From a virus: 30,346 nt of DNA. Below are positions 21,299-30,311 of this stretch, piece after piece. Location: positions 1 through 30,346 of IMG/VR virus record IMGVR_UViG_3300049595_000077; one strand, given 5' to 3'. Below the pieces are notes generated by a model. The model searched no databases. It worked only from the letters and a program-made list of their open reading frames with translations, and was not told the DNA's origin. A program made the position numbers and the translations under genes. Position 1 is the first letter of the stretch. The number at the start of each line of letters is the position of its first letter.

Positions 21299-22234
21299 AT
21301 GGCTACCCCCTTAACAAATACAGGAGGCACAGCGGCCTCGGCATTGCCCGCTGCTGGTGGTACTTCAGAACAAACTCTGTCTAGTTACATAGGCCCGTAT
21401 GTAACAAACATGCTTGGCCAAGCTCAAGCTATTGCCAACTCACCTTATCAAACCTATCAAGGCCCAATGACGGCTGGTGAGTCTGGCCTGCAAAGCAACG
21501 TGTTTAAAGGTTTGGGTAATCTCGCGTTTCCTACTCAATTAGGTCAAAGCTTTAGTTCTACTAGCGCATATCAACCGCCAACTATGGGTACTAATGCTTA
21601 TACCCCCGGCGCTATTGGTACAGGTACAGGTGCGGGTGCAGGTATTGCTGGATTAAACACTGGAACTACTGGCGCAACAGGTGCTGGTACTCCGGGTATT
21701 GCTTCTCAGTACATGAACCCGTACTTGCAGTCCGTGCTTAACCCACAGTTGGAAGAACTACGCAGGCAGTCACAGATTAATATGCAGCCCGGCTTAGCTA
21801 AGATGACTCAAGCTGGTGGTTATGGCGGCGGTCGTCAAGCCATTATGGAATCTGAAGCTAACCGCAATTTGTTGCAAGAGCAGAACAAAGCAATCGGCCA
21901 AGGGTACGCAAGTGCGTACGACAAGGGTATGGGTCAATTTAATACTGAGATGGGTCAAGCTAAAGATCTTACCAATATGATGGCCAATGCGGGTCAAGCA
22001 CAACGTGGTATTGAGCAAGAAGGTATCACTGCCGACTACAATGAGTTCTTAGCTCAGCGCGACTACCCAATGAAGCAAACACAATACTTGCAGTCTATGT
22101 TGCAAGGTCTGCCTATCTCTACTGTAACTAATAGCCCATTAGGTAAATCCGGTATGGGTCAGCTAGCCGAGATTACTGGTAGTTTGCCTAGCGTTGAGCA
22201 GACGCTTAAAGATCTTGGTTTGATTCCTAAATAA
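21299..22234 (+). CDS. Probable internal/ejection virion protein
   Basis: 311 residues, with a ribosome-binding site (taagga) before ATG 21299. After a Thr/Gly/Ala-rich N-terminus, residues 137-190 read SQYMNPYLQSVLNPQLEELR, RQSQINMQPGLAKMTQAG and GGRQAIMESEANRN, followed by helical sequence with YASAYDKGMGQFNTEM and a QRGIEQEGITADYNEFLAQR stretch. I recall this MNPYLQ...LNPQ...GGxRQAI pattern from uncharacterised phage virion proteins. The long helices and glycine hinges would fit an internal core protein comparable in role to podovirus core proteins; homology to any characterised one is not claimed. Confidence 0.85.
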   Translation: MATPLTNTGGTAASALPAAGGTSEQTLSSYIGPYVTNMLGQAQAIANSPYQTYQGPMTAGESGLQSNVFKGLGNLAFPTQLGQSFSSTSAYQPPTMGTNAYTPGAIGTGTGAGAGIAGLNTGTTGATGAGTPGIASQYMNPYLQSVLNPQLEELRRQSQINMQPGLAKMTQAGGYGGGRQAIMESEANRNLLQEQNKAIGQGYASAYDKGMGQFNTEMGQAKDLTNMMANAGQAQRGIEQEGITADYNEFLAQRDYPMKQTQYLQSMLQGLPISTVTNSPLGKSGMGQLAEITGSLPSVEQTLKDLGLIPK

Positions 22235-22245
22235 AAGGTGGCAGC

Positions 22246-23934
22246 ATGAACTTAATGGAAGTACAAAGCAGGCTAAATAAGCTGCCCCCTTTACCCGAGT
22301 CAATCCAGTATTTGACGTCAGCGGCTCAAGGTGGTAACCCCCAAGTGCCTCCGTTTATGGCGCTTGCTCGTATTAGCGAAATCAATAAAGAGATACAGTC
22401 GACGCAACAAGCGCAACCCCCTGCTGAACCTTTAAACGAAAGCCTACCTAAGCAAGCCCTGCAAAGTATGGGTATTGGTGCATTGCAGCAAGGACAACAG
22501 CAACAAGGTATGCAGCAAATGGCTCAGCAAGCTGGAGCCGCGCAACGAGCAGTGCCTCCCGGTATTCCTCAACCAGTGCGTCAACAACAGCCTCAACCAC
22601 AACAGCCAATGCCCCAACAAGCACCTCAAGGTGCGCAACCCGTTCGTATGGCGGCGGGTGGTGGTTTGATGGGTGTTCCTGTTGACCCGCGCATGTTTGA
22701 GTACGGCTCAGGCGGCATTGTTGCTTTCAGTGGTGCAGACGGCGATCAAGAAGTTGAAGAAGATGATGAAGATAGCGTGGAGTCAGGCACTCTTAGTAAT
22801 GCCGCTGAGTATGACGCGGCAGCAGAACTTCGCCGACTCCAACCTCAGTTTGAAGCGCGTATGAAAGCGGGTGCACGTCCTGTTCGTTCAACCGCAAAAA
22901 TTGAAGAAGAATTAACTGCAAGAAAAGATTACGGCGTTGATGAAGGCCCAGTTGGTAAAGGCTATTTAGAAGGTCTCGCCTCATTAAAAGAAGCTAAATT
23001 AGCGGATCGCGCGCAACGACAAGCAAACCTCGATAAAAGCAAAGAATTTATAACGCCTAGAGCTCTGCTTGATTACAGCGATGCAACTCGTGGTCAAACA
23101 GGTATGGGTGGAATTGGTGCATTAGCTCGCAGCCGCATGAACGCTACTGAAAAATTCATGGGCGAAGAAACTAACTTGCGCCAAGAAGGTATTAAAGTAG
23201 ATGAGCTTCTTAACGAAGCGCAGTACAAAGTTCAAGCTTTGCGTCAAGCTCAGAAAAGTGGTGACATTAAAGCAGAACAAAAACTTGATTCTGATTTGGC
23301 TAAGATTGCTAAAGACTTGGACGTGGCTAAGAGCAACCTTGTTGGTAAAGCTCTTTCCGGTAACCTTGGTGTTATTAAGAGCCAAATTATGGCCGACGCT
23401 CAAATTCAATCTGCAAAAGAAAGAGCCAAAAATAAAGGCGCTGGTGGTGCAAAGAAACCCACTGACTTGGGTACATCTTACGAGATTGAATTAGCTGCTT
23501 TGATTGCTGAAGGCGAACCTGACGACGCAAATACACGCAAGCGGGCTATGAATATAGCTCAAGATCGTTTAAGCAAATCAGCTAGTACAAATCGTGTAGA
23601 AGTTAGCAAAGTTGAAAAAGCCAATCAAGAATTCCTTGAAAGATACTACACCCCAGAATATTCAGACCTGCGCAAGATGCGCAAAAAGAACCCAACTGAA
23701 TATGCGGCGGGTATTGCTAAACTTAAAAACCAAATTAAAAATGAGTTTGGAATAGCGCCAACTGTAATGTCTGGAGGTAATGCGCCAGCCCCTGCCGACT
23801 CTCCAGCCCCTGCTGCCGCTCCAGCCGTTTCAAGCACGCCGCCTGTAAGTAAGTTAAAAGAAGGTGTTGCAACAAAGTTTGGAAACGGGCAAACTTGGAC
23901 TCTTAAGAACGGTCAACCAGTACAAGTGAAATAA
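22246..23934 (+). CDS. Gln-rich, helical virion/ejection protein
   Basis: 562 residues with an aggtgg ribosome-binding site. Residues 1-50 contain NKLPPLPESIQYLTSAAQGG; residues 55-130 are Gln/Pro-rich; residues 134-162 carry RMAAGGGLMG and GSGGIVAFSGAD, glycine motifs related to those in other proteins here; residues 168-180 are strongly acidic (EVEEDDEDSVES). The rest is helical and charged, with NTRKRAMNIAQDRLSKSAST, and the end (GVATKFGNGQTWTLKNGQPV) is a compact beta-type tail that I recall from other phage core proteins. It is probably part of the internal ejection set; there is no catalytic motif. Confidence 0.85.
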   Translation: MNLMEVQSRLNKLPPLPESIQYLTSAAQGGNPQVPPFMALARISEINKEIQSTQQAQPPAEPLNESLPKQALQSMGIGALQQGQQQQGMQQMAQQAGAAQRAVPPGIPQPVRQQQPQPQQPMPQQAPQGAQPVRMAAGGGLMGVPVDPRMFEYGSGGIVAFSGADGDQEVEEDDEDSVESGTLSNAAEYDAAAELRRLQPQFEARMKAGARPVRSTAKIEEELTARKDYGVDEGPVGKGYLEGLASLKEAKLADRAQRQANLDKSKEFITPRALLDYSDATRGQTGMGGIGALARSRMNATEKFMGEETNLRQEGIKVDELLNEAQYKVQALRQAQKSGDIKAEQKLDSDLAKIAKDLDVAKSNLVGKALSGNLGVIKSQIMADAQIQSAKERAKNKGAGGAKKPTDLGTSYEIELAALIAEGEPDDANTRKRAMNIAQDRLSKSASTNRVEVSKVEKANQEFLERYYTPEYSDLRKMRKKNPTEYAAGIAKLKNQIKNEFGIAPTVMSGGNAPAPADSPAPAAAPAVSSTPPVSKLKEGVATKFGNGQTWTLKNGQPVQVK

Positions 23935-23935
23935 T

Positions 23936-26900
23936 ATGGCAAAAGACGAATGGTCGGTTGTTTCCGAAACTCCAGTCGGTGCAGCCGATAGTTCTGGCTG
24001 GGAAGTTGCGTCTGAAACTCCTATTGCCGCTGCCCCTGCCGTTGCCCCTACGCAACAAATGACGCCCCAGCAGATGGAGCGTTTTGTAAAACCTGCGCAA
24101 CCAGTACAGCAAACGCCAGCGGCTCAGCCTTTCTTGCCCCCACCCGTGCCTAAAGCGGAGCCTGACAGAAGTTTTTCTCCTCTTGAAGAAGCTAAAAAAG
24201 GCGCAGTTGGCGCGGCTACTGTTGGCATCCCAAGCTCGGTTGAGCAGTTTAAATTAGCCGGTAGTGCTGAAGTTCTTGGTAACACCATCCAACGCTTAGA
24301 GTTGCTGGACAAGATTGATAAAGGGGAAATTAAATCTCCTAACGAGTTACCTCGTGACCCACAAGCACGTATGTATTTTGCCTCTAACCCAGAGGTGCGT
24401 GGCCGACTGCGTCAAGCAATTAATAATGACCTAACCAAAGATCAAACATTTGTAAACACCTCTCTTGGTTTACTTGAGCAATACAAGCGTGAAGGTAAGA
24501 AATACGAAGGCCGCCAAGAGAAAGTGCTAGAGAGCGAAAGCGCCGCAGACTTTGGTAATTGGCTGTCTAAAAACATTGGCTCGGGCGCTGTCTACGCTAT
24601 ACCTTCTATCATTGCCGCTATTACCGCAAAACAACCGGGTCTGCTAACTGTCGGCACGGGTATGGGTTATACCGAGGCGGTTAACAATCGTCTAGATGCA
24701 CTGGCCAAGGAACTGCAAACCCTACCGCCTGAGCAAAGAGCCGCTCGTGTAGCTCAAAGGCTACAAGAAACTAACGATGTAAACACAGCCATTGCTGTAG
24801 CTTCTGGTGCACTAGATACAGTGCTTGGCCCTGCCGCTTCTATTGCTAAGCAAGGCATTAAGAGCTCAATCCAAGGCATGGGCCGTAGGGGTGCGGCCAA
24901 AGAAGCTATTAAAGAACTGCCTAAACAAGCTGGGCAAGAGTTTGTAGCTGGTAGCGCTCAAGAAGCCGCGCAAATTGCGGGTAAAGTTAATGTTGGCGAG
25001 CGCGATAAGTTTGCCACAATGGAGACCGCCAAAGATGTTTTGGAATCTGGACTCGCCGAAGCCGCTGGTTCTCTTGGCCCAACCGCTGGTATGGGCGCAC
25101 TGCGTGTAGCTGCAACACCAAAAGCTGAAGCACCTGTTACGGAAAAAGTTGAACCTACTTTAGACCCATGGACGGTAGAAGAAGAAACCCCCCTAGCTCC
25201 TGTTAATAAGCGCCAAGCACTCAAAGATGCTTTAGCTAAACGCATGAAGCCTGCGGTAGAAGAACAACCTGCGGCAGAGGTACAACCTGCGCCCCCTACG
25301 GTGGTATCGGAAGCTGCTCCTACTGAAGTAACTCCAGAAGTACAACCTGCGCCCTCCCCAGAGCTTGAAGCACTTGTAGCAAAATACAAGAAGCGGGGCT
25401 ACATGCCCGAAGACGCCGCTACACTAGCGCGTAACGAGATTGAGGAAGCAAATGCGCCTATTGAAGAGGGAGCAAAAGATGTTACAGAACCTATCAGTAA
25501 AGCAGGTGGAGAGAGCCCTGCGCTACCTGCACAATCAGCCGACAACGTTCCCGCCACCACAGGAGTTGGAGAAGCTAAACGAGATGGAGTGGTTCCTGTT
25601 AGAGCGGATGTTGCAAAGCCTGTTGAAAGAGAAAGAGCTAAGCCCGTTGCAGTAACAGACGCAGATATAACGGACACTGTAAAGTATTATGAAAAACGAA
25701 ATGAATTTCTTAAACAGCTTGATGAAGCAAGCGAAGAAAGCTCGGCTCTATTAGACAAACTAATTGATTTAGATAGTGTTCGCGCAGCAGACGTTTTAGA
25801 CGACAATGGCAAACCGTTAGTTCTTGATGAAAACGGTAACTATGATTCAGACAAAAAATACGAAGCTGTAAAAACTTTAGAAGCCAAGCGTAATGAGGCT
25901 TCAGCTAAATTTGATGCTGCTATTCAACAACTTGATGAACTTGATGCCGCTAGAGAAGTAGCAAAGAAAACCCTTGTAGAAACTAAAGGAGCCGACGTTG
26001 GCACTAAGACCCCTAAAACCGTCCAAACAAAAGAAGAAGGACAAAAAGCACCAGCAGCCGGAGCAGTAACCGGCAAGCAACGTGGTCGGCCAAAGGCTGA
26101 CATTACTGAAGAGAAGCGTGCGGAGAAAGAAAAAGCTCGTACCGAAGGCCGTGCTGAGTACATGAAGGGCGAGCGTGCTCTACCTAAACTTCAGACCCAA
26201 CTGGAAGAAGCCGCTACCCCTGTTGACGAGACTAAGTTTGCCGACGACTTAGATTTAACAGTTGCCCAAGACGAGAAGCGTGCGCTTAAGCGAGACACCA
26301 TCAATGCAATGATGGACTTGGAAACTAAGCACCGTGGTACTGCTCTGGGTAAACGGGTCAAAGCCGCACTTGCTGATCGCACAAAGATTTCTCAAAGAGA
26401 CTATGACGATGTGCAGGCTGGGCGCAAGTACAAATCTCAAGAGCGCGTAAACAAAAGCTCTGCAAGTAACGAAGAAGTCGAAGCCGCAGACGAAGGGTTT
26501 AAGAAAGCTAAGAACGCCGCGCAAGCTGTGGGTCAAGTCATTAAGACGGGAACTGGCATGCAAAAGTTCTTGGCCAAGCGCCTTCGTGGACTGGTCAATG
26601 GTGTTAAGTTTGTTGTAGTTGAAGAGACCGACCCCCTACCAGAACAACTGTCCCGCCATCAAGAGGCTTGGGGCAATGACAACTCCCGTGCTCGTGGTGT
26701 GTATTTTGAGAACACAGCTACCGGTGAAAAGATTATCTACGTGCGCGGTTCTAGCGCGGGTGACTTCCAAGGTATCAATAACACCACAGTACTGCATGAG
26801 TTACTGCATGCTGCAACGCAACAAAAACTTGAGCTAGCTCTTCTTGCGGTTCAACGTGGGTTCTCAGGTGACGCTAAGTTAACTCGTGCGTACAACAAAC

Positions 26901-29900
26901 TCCTTGACGTGATGAACAACGCAAAGGATGAGTACAACCGACTGTCTAACTTGGGCGAACTGCCCACGGATATTTACTATCTGAAGACTGTGTCTGGTGT
27001 GTTTAGCAACCCGCACGAGTTTGTTTCTTACGGCATGACCGACCCCTATTTTCAAAAGTTCCTGATGGGCGCTTATGGCTTTGAGGAAGACACAGGTCTG
27101 TTCAACCAATTTGTAGACGCAATCCGTGAACTGCTTGGCATGGGGCTTGACTCCATCAATGCTCTGTCTGACTTAATTCTTGTTACGGATGAAATCTTGA
27201 CGGCTAAGCTGACGCCGACAATGAAGATGATTGTTAAGGCTGACAAAGCCAACGCAGTCCGTGAAGGTCGTGGCGAGAAAGTTTCTGCGTCTAAAGCTAA
27301 AGCTAAGGCCAACGCCAACGCTAAAAAGATTACCGCTGCTGAGAAAAAAATCCTGCGCAGCAAAGAAGCGCAAGATGTAGTCGACGGCATTGACACAATG
27401 GTTAAGCTACGCGACCCGCAGATTTTCTTGGACACTCTTGCGTCTATGTGGTACGGGCTAAACGTAACAAAACTAAAAGCGTTGATGCCTTCTATTCAAA
27501 CCAACATATTGGCTGAGTGGGGCACTAATCTTGGCATTAAACACATGGACAAAACATGGCGTGCAATGGAAGATATGAGTGCTATGCGCATGAAGATGCT
27601 TGGTGGTGCTTCAGATGTAGTAAACAAATGGCTTAATGTACAACCCGGTTTGTACGGCAAACTTATTAAAGGCAAGAAGAATGAACTTGCTGAATTATCT
27701 GCTGTGATGCACTACGCCACGGACAAGAGCATTGACCCTGCTACAAACAAGAAAGACGCTACACTTAACAAGATGTGGGATGGCCTGAGCGATACAGCCA
27801 AAGAAATCTACGTTGATGTGCGCGACTACTATAAATCTAACTTTGACTTGTACCGCTTGTTGCTCAATGCCCGCATAGATGCAATGAAGATCCCCGGTGA
27901 TGCCGCTGACCCTGATACACCCAAGGGCAAGCTAATGGCTGAGATTAAGAAGATGTACGAGACGGCTAAGGGTCTATCTCCATACTTCCCATTGATGCGT
28001 TACGGTGACTACTGGTTGCGTGTTGGCTCTGGCAAAAAGAAAGAGTTCTACATGTTTGAGAGCGTAGCCGACCGTGAATTGTTTATGCGTCAGCGTGTTC
28101 GTGACTTACAAAAAGAAGGTGACACCCGCAGTCTGTCTGAGATGAAGGCCGATGAGGATATTGAAACCGGCAACGACTTAAAAGGTTTGCGCGATAAAAG
28201 TACGACTAACGACACTGCGCCTTTACTAAAACAAATCTTTGAGTTGATTGGTGACGGCATGAGTGAAGTCGATGCCGAGGCGCTTAAGGATCAAATCTAT
28301 CAGTTGTACTTGACTACGATGCCGGAGCAGAGTTTCCGTCGTCAGTTTATCCATCGTAAAGGCACTGCTGGTTTCTCGGGTGACGCACTGCGCAACTTTA
28401 TTACGTCTTCCACCAATATGGCCAACCAACTTTCGCGGTTAAAGTACGGCCCAGTAATGCTTCGTGAAGTTGATGCTGCCAAAGAAAGTCTCAAGGGCAA
28501 CCCTGATAAAGATAAATTGGAGATGCTGGTCAACGAGTTAGGTGAGCGTGTTCAGTTGGATGTTTACCCACCTGCGGTAGATTCTTTTGCGCAAGGTGCG
28601 GCTAACGTTGCTAACAAAACAGCGTTCCTGTACTTTATGACTTCTGTGAAGACTGCTGTTGTTCAGTTTTCTTCGTTGCCTATTTTTGGCGCACCTGTCC
28701 TTATGTCTCGCCACAGTCCCGCCGGTGTAGTTGCTGAGATGGGCAAAATGATGTTGGTCTTCAACGACGTCGGCGTTATTGATAAAGATGGAAAACTCAG
28801 TCAAGTGTCCTTGGCAAACTCCCGTCGCGTTAAGATGAATGAGGAAGAGCAACGGGCTATTGAAGCAATGACAGACCGTGGTGTCAGTGAGATCACGATG
28901 GCCTATGATTTGATGGATCGCCGCAAGACTCCGTCAACTAAATACTCTGGTGCGTGGAAGACTGCAACTAACATGATGGGTGGCTTGTTCCACCACGTTG
29001 AGCGTTTGAACCGTGAAGTCATGTTTATGACCTCGTTCCGTTTGAGCCGTAAGCCCGGGCCAAATCAACTATCTTTTGATGACGCGGTCGAACAAGCGGT
29101 TAAGGATACTTACGATGCTCTTGGTAACTTCTCTGAGCAAAACCGTCCACGCATGATGCGCGGCCCAGCCGGTCGTACGCTATTGCAATTTAAGACTTTC
29201 CCTCTTTTCGTAACTACATACCTAACCCGTAATGGCTATCGTGCTATGGCTGGTATGGATGCGGCGGCTAAGAAAGAAGCGGCTACTCAATTGTTTGGCA
29301 CTTTGTTTATGTCTGGCTTGTTAGCTGGCTACGTTGGTGTCCCGGGTATCAGTGCGGCTATGGGTGCTATCCAAGGCATTATCAATTCAATGCGCGATGA
29401 AGATGATGAAGACCCGTTAGAAGAGCGCGACCTTGAGTTCTGGTTCCGCAGTGTGTTTATTCCTGAGTTCTTTGGTGAAGCTCAGATTGGTGGAAACAAA
29501 ATCAGTGACATCATTGACTCCGGTTTGATTGACACTATCTCGGGCTACAACATGTCTAATAGCTTGTCGATGAATAACATGTGGTTCCCAGACTTAAAAG
29601 AGCAACGCACTCTTGAAGACACAGTGCGGGAATACGCATTGTCGTTGGCAGGGCCGTTTGCTAGTTTGACATTAAATCAAATACCTTCAGCTATCCGGCT
29701 ACTGCAAGAGGGTAAAACCATGCAAGGCTTGGAAAGACTTCTCCCCGCCGCTTTGCGTCAGCCGTTGACTGCGGTTCGGTATAGCGAAGAAGGTGCTACA
29801 ACAAGTACAGGCGCGGTTATTAGAGAGCCTGAAGAGTTTACAAAGGCGCAACTACTTGCTCAAGCAGCCGGTGCACGGACTACAGGTTTGGCCTCTGCGC

Positions 29901-30220
29901 AAGAAGCTAACTTCAAAGCCAACGCACTTAAAGCTAAAGTGATAATTGAAAAAGGCAAGCTCGTTAATCGTGTTGACCTAGAAGCTACACGAGGCGATGA
30001 CGAAGCCTTTGATGACGCACTGGAAAAACTAATCGCGTTTGGTGCGCGTAACCCACAAGCTAGGATTGATGGTGCAGATTTGAGCAAGTTAGTTCAAGCG
30101 CGTATATCTAAGCGTGCTAAGGCCGATCGTGGGTTTGATGTGGACAAGAAGTTCTACCCATACTTGGAACAGTTGCTTGAATCCTCTCGTGAGAAGCTCG
30201 AAAGAGAAGCGGCGAAATAA
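23936..30220 (+). CDS. Giant polyvalent-type ejected protein with HELLH zincin signature and LPD38/PLxRFG-like C-terminus
   Basis: 2094 residues. In order: Pro/Ala N-terminus with duplicated W(S/E)VxSETP; a membrane-prone module at about 206-395 (IPSIIAAITAKQPGLLTVGT); Pro/Glu-rich linker; GYMPEDAATLARNEIEEAN near 489; coiled-coil stretches; AT-hook-like KQRGRPK at 714-720; a metalloprotease-like domain with H954-E-L-L-H958 and a candidate third ligand E1028 in NPHEFVSYG; a long helical region; and a C-terminal region (about 1560-1950) with QFKTFPLFVTTYLTRNGYRA, LFMSGLLAGYVGVPG and SGYNMSNSLSMNNMWFPD that recalls LPD38/PLxRFG polyvalent phage proteins. Such proteins are thought to be delivered into the host with DNA. 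Protease activity is inferred from the motif only. Confidence 0.88.
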   Translation: MAKDEWSVVSETPVGAADSSGWEVASETPIAAAPAVAPTQQMTPQQMERFVKPAQPVQQTPAAQPFLPPPVPKAEPDRSFSPLEEAKKGAVGAATVGIPSSVEQFKLAGSAEVLGNTIQRLELLDKIDKGEIKSPNELPRDPQARMYFASNPEVRGRLRQAINNDLTKDQTFVNTSLGLLEQYKREGKKYEGRQEKVLESESAADFGNWLSKNIGSGAVYAIPSIIAAITAKQPGLLTVGTGMGYTEAVNNRLDALAKELQTLPPEQRAARVAQRLQETNDVNTAIAVASGALDTVLGPAASIAKQGIKSSIQGMGRRGAAKEAIKELPKQAGQEFVAGSAQEAAQIAGKVNVGERDKFATMETAKDVLESGLAEAAGSLGPTAGMGALRVAATPKAEAPVTEKVEPTLDPWTVEEETPLAPVNKRQALKDALAKRMKPAVEEQPAAEVQPAPPTVVSEAAPTEVTPEVQPAPSPELEALVAKYKKRGYMPEDAATLARNEIEEANAPIEEGAKDVTEPISKAGGESPALPAQSADNVPATTGVGEAKRDGVVPVRADVAKPVERERAKPVAVTDADITDTVKYYEKRNEFLKQLDEASEESSALLDKLIDLDSVRAADVLDDNGKPLVLDENGNYDSDKKYEAVKTLEAKRNEASAKFDAAIQQLDELDAAREVAKKTLVETKGADVGTKTPKTVQTKEEGQKAPAAGAVTGKQRGRPKADITEEKRAEKEKARTEGRAEYMKGERALPKLQTQLEEAATPVDETKFADDLDLTVAQDEKRALKRDTINAMMDLETKHRGTALGKRVKAALADRTKISQRDYDDVQAGRKYKSQERVNKSSASNEEVEAADEGFKKAKNAAQAVGQVIKTGTGMQKFLAKRLRGLVNGVKFVVVEETDPLPEQLSRHQEAWGNDNSRARGVYFENTATGEKIIYVRGSSAGDFQGINNTTVLHELLHAATQQKLELALLAVQRGFSGDAKLTRAYNKLLDVMNNAKDEYNRLSNLGELPTDIYYLKTVSGVFSNPHEFVSYGMTDPYFQKFLMGAYGFEEDTGLFNQFVDAIRELLGMGLDSINALSDLILVTDEILTAKLTPTMKMIVKADKANAVREGRGEKVSASKAKAKANANAKKITAAEKKILRSKEAQDVVDGIDTMVKLRDPQIFLDTLASMWYGLNVTKLKALMPSIQTNILAEWGTNLGIKHMDKTWRAMEDMSAMRMKMLGGASDVVNKWLNVQPGLYGKLIKGKKNELAELSAVMHYATDKSIDPATNKKDATLNKMWDGLSDTAKEIYVDVRDYYKSNFDLYRLLLNARIDAMKIPGDAADPDTPKGKLMAEIKKMYETAKGLSPYFPLMRYGDYWLRVGSGKKKEFYMFESVADRELFMRQRVRDLQKEGDTRSLSEMKADEDIETGNDLKGLRDKSTTNDTAPLLKQIFELIGDGMSEVDAEALKDQIYQLYLTTMPEQSFRRQFIHRKGTAGFSGDALRNFITSSTNMANQLSRLKYGPVMLREVDAAKESLKGNPDKDKLEMLVNELGERVQLDVYPPAVDSFAQGAANVANKTAFLYFMTSVKTAVVQFSSLPIFGAPVLMSRHSPAGVVAEMGKMMLVFNDVGVIDKDGKLSQVSLANSRRVKMNEEEQRAIEAMTDRGVSEITMAYDLMDRRKTPSTKYSGAWKTATNMMGGLFHHVERLNREVMFMTSFRLSRKPGPNQLSFDDAVEQAVKDTYDALGNFSEQNRPRMMRGPAGRTLLQFKTFPLFVTTYLTRNGYRAMAGMDAAAKKEAATQLFGTLFMSGLLAGYVGVPGISAAMGAIQGIINSMRDEDDEDPLEERDLEFWFRSVFIPEFFGEAQIGGNKISDIIDSGLIDTISGYNMSNSLSMNNMWFPDLKEQRTLEDTVREYALSLAGPFASLTLNQIPSAIRLLQEGKTMQGLERLLPAALRQPLTAVRYSEEGATTSTGAVIREPEEFTKAQLLAQAAGARTTGLASAQEANFKANALKAKVIIEKGKLVNRVDLEATRGDDEAFDDALEKLIAFGARNPQARIDGADLSKLVQARISKRAKADRGFDVDKKFYPYLEQLLESSREKLEREAAK

Positions 30221-30224
30221 AAAA

Positions 30225-30247
30225 ACCCCCGGGGATTAGCCGGGGGT
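30225..30247 (-). terminator. Hairpin terminator, canonical for leftward transcription
   Basis: A perfect 8-bp stem (ACCCCCGG / CCGGGGGT) with a 7-base loop, five bases after the stop of the last gene. On the plus strand the hairpin is preceded by a run of A and followed by TAAAAGG, so it lacks the usual U-tract. Read on the minus strand it is followed by seven T, which makes it an intrinsic terminator for leftward transcripts. It may still slow rightward transcripts or protect their 3' ends. Confidence 0.75.
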
Positions 30248-30272
30248 AAAAGGAGGGCAACCAAAATAAACC

Positions 30273-30311
30273 GTCGGCAACTGCTTCCCGACAACTTAAG
30301 TTTAGCCTAAA
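30273..30311. other. Cluster of short inverted repeats in the non-coding tail
   Basis: GTCGG (30273-30277) pairs with CCGAC (30288-30292) around a 10-base loop. Next to it AACTTAAGTT (30293-30302) is a perfect 10-base palindrome, overlapping TTTAG-c-CTAAA (30301-30311). No plus-strand gene is evident between 30221 and 30346. These could be operator-like or RNA-processing elements, or chance. Confidence 0.35.

Noticed and set aside
14572-30220. Lytic transglycosylase domain in one of the ejection-type proteins
   Set aside because: I looked for an SLT-type Glu-Ser and GAxGLMQ-like pattern, as in T7 gp16, and found none.
30251-30256. aggagg as a ribosome-binding site for a plus-strand gene
   Set aside because: No start codon follows at a workable distance; the next ATG, at 30335, is about 80 bases away and has no Shine-Dalgarno of its own.
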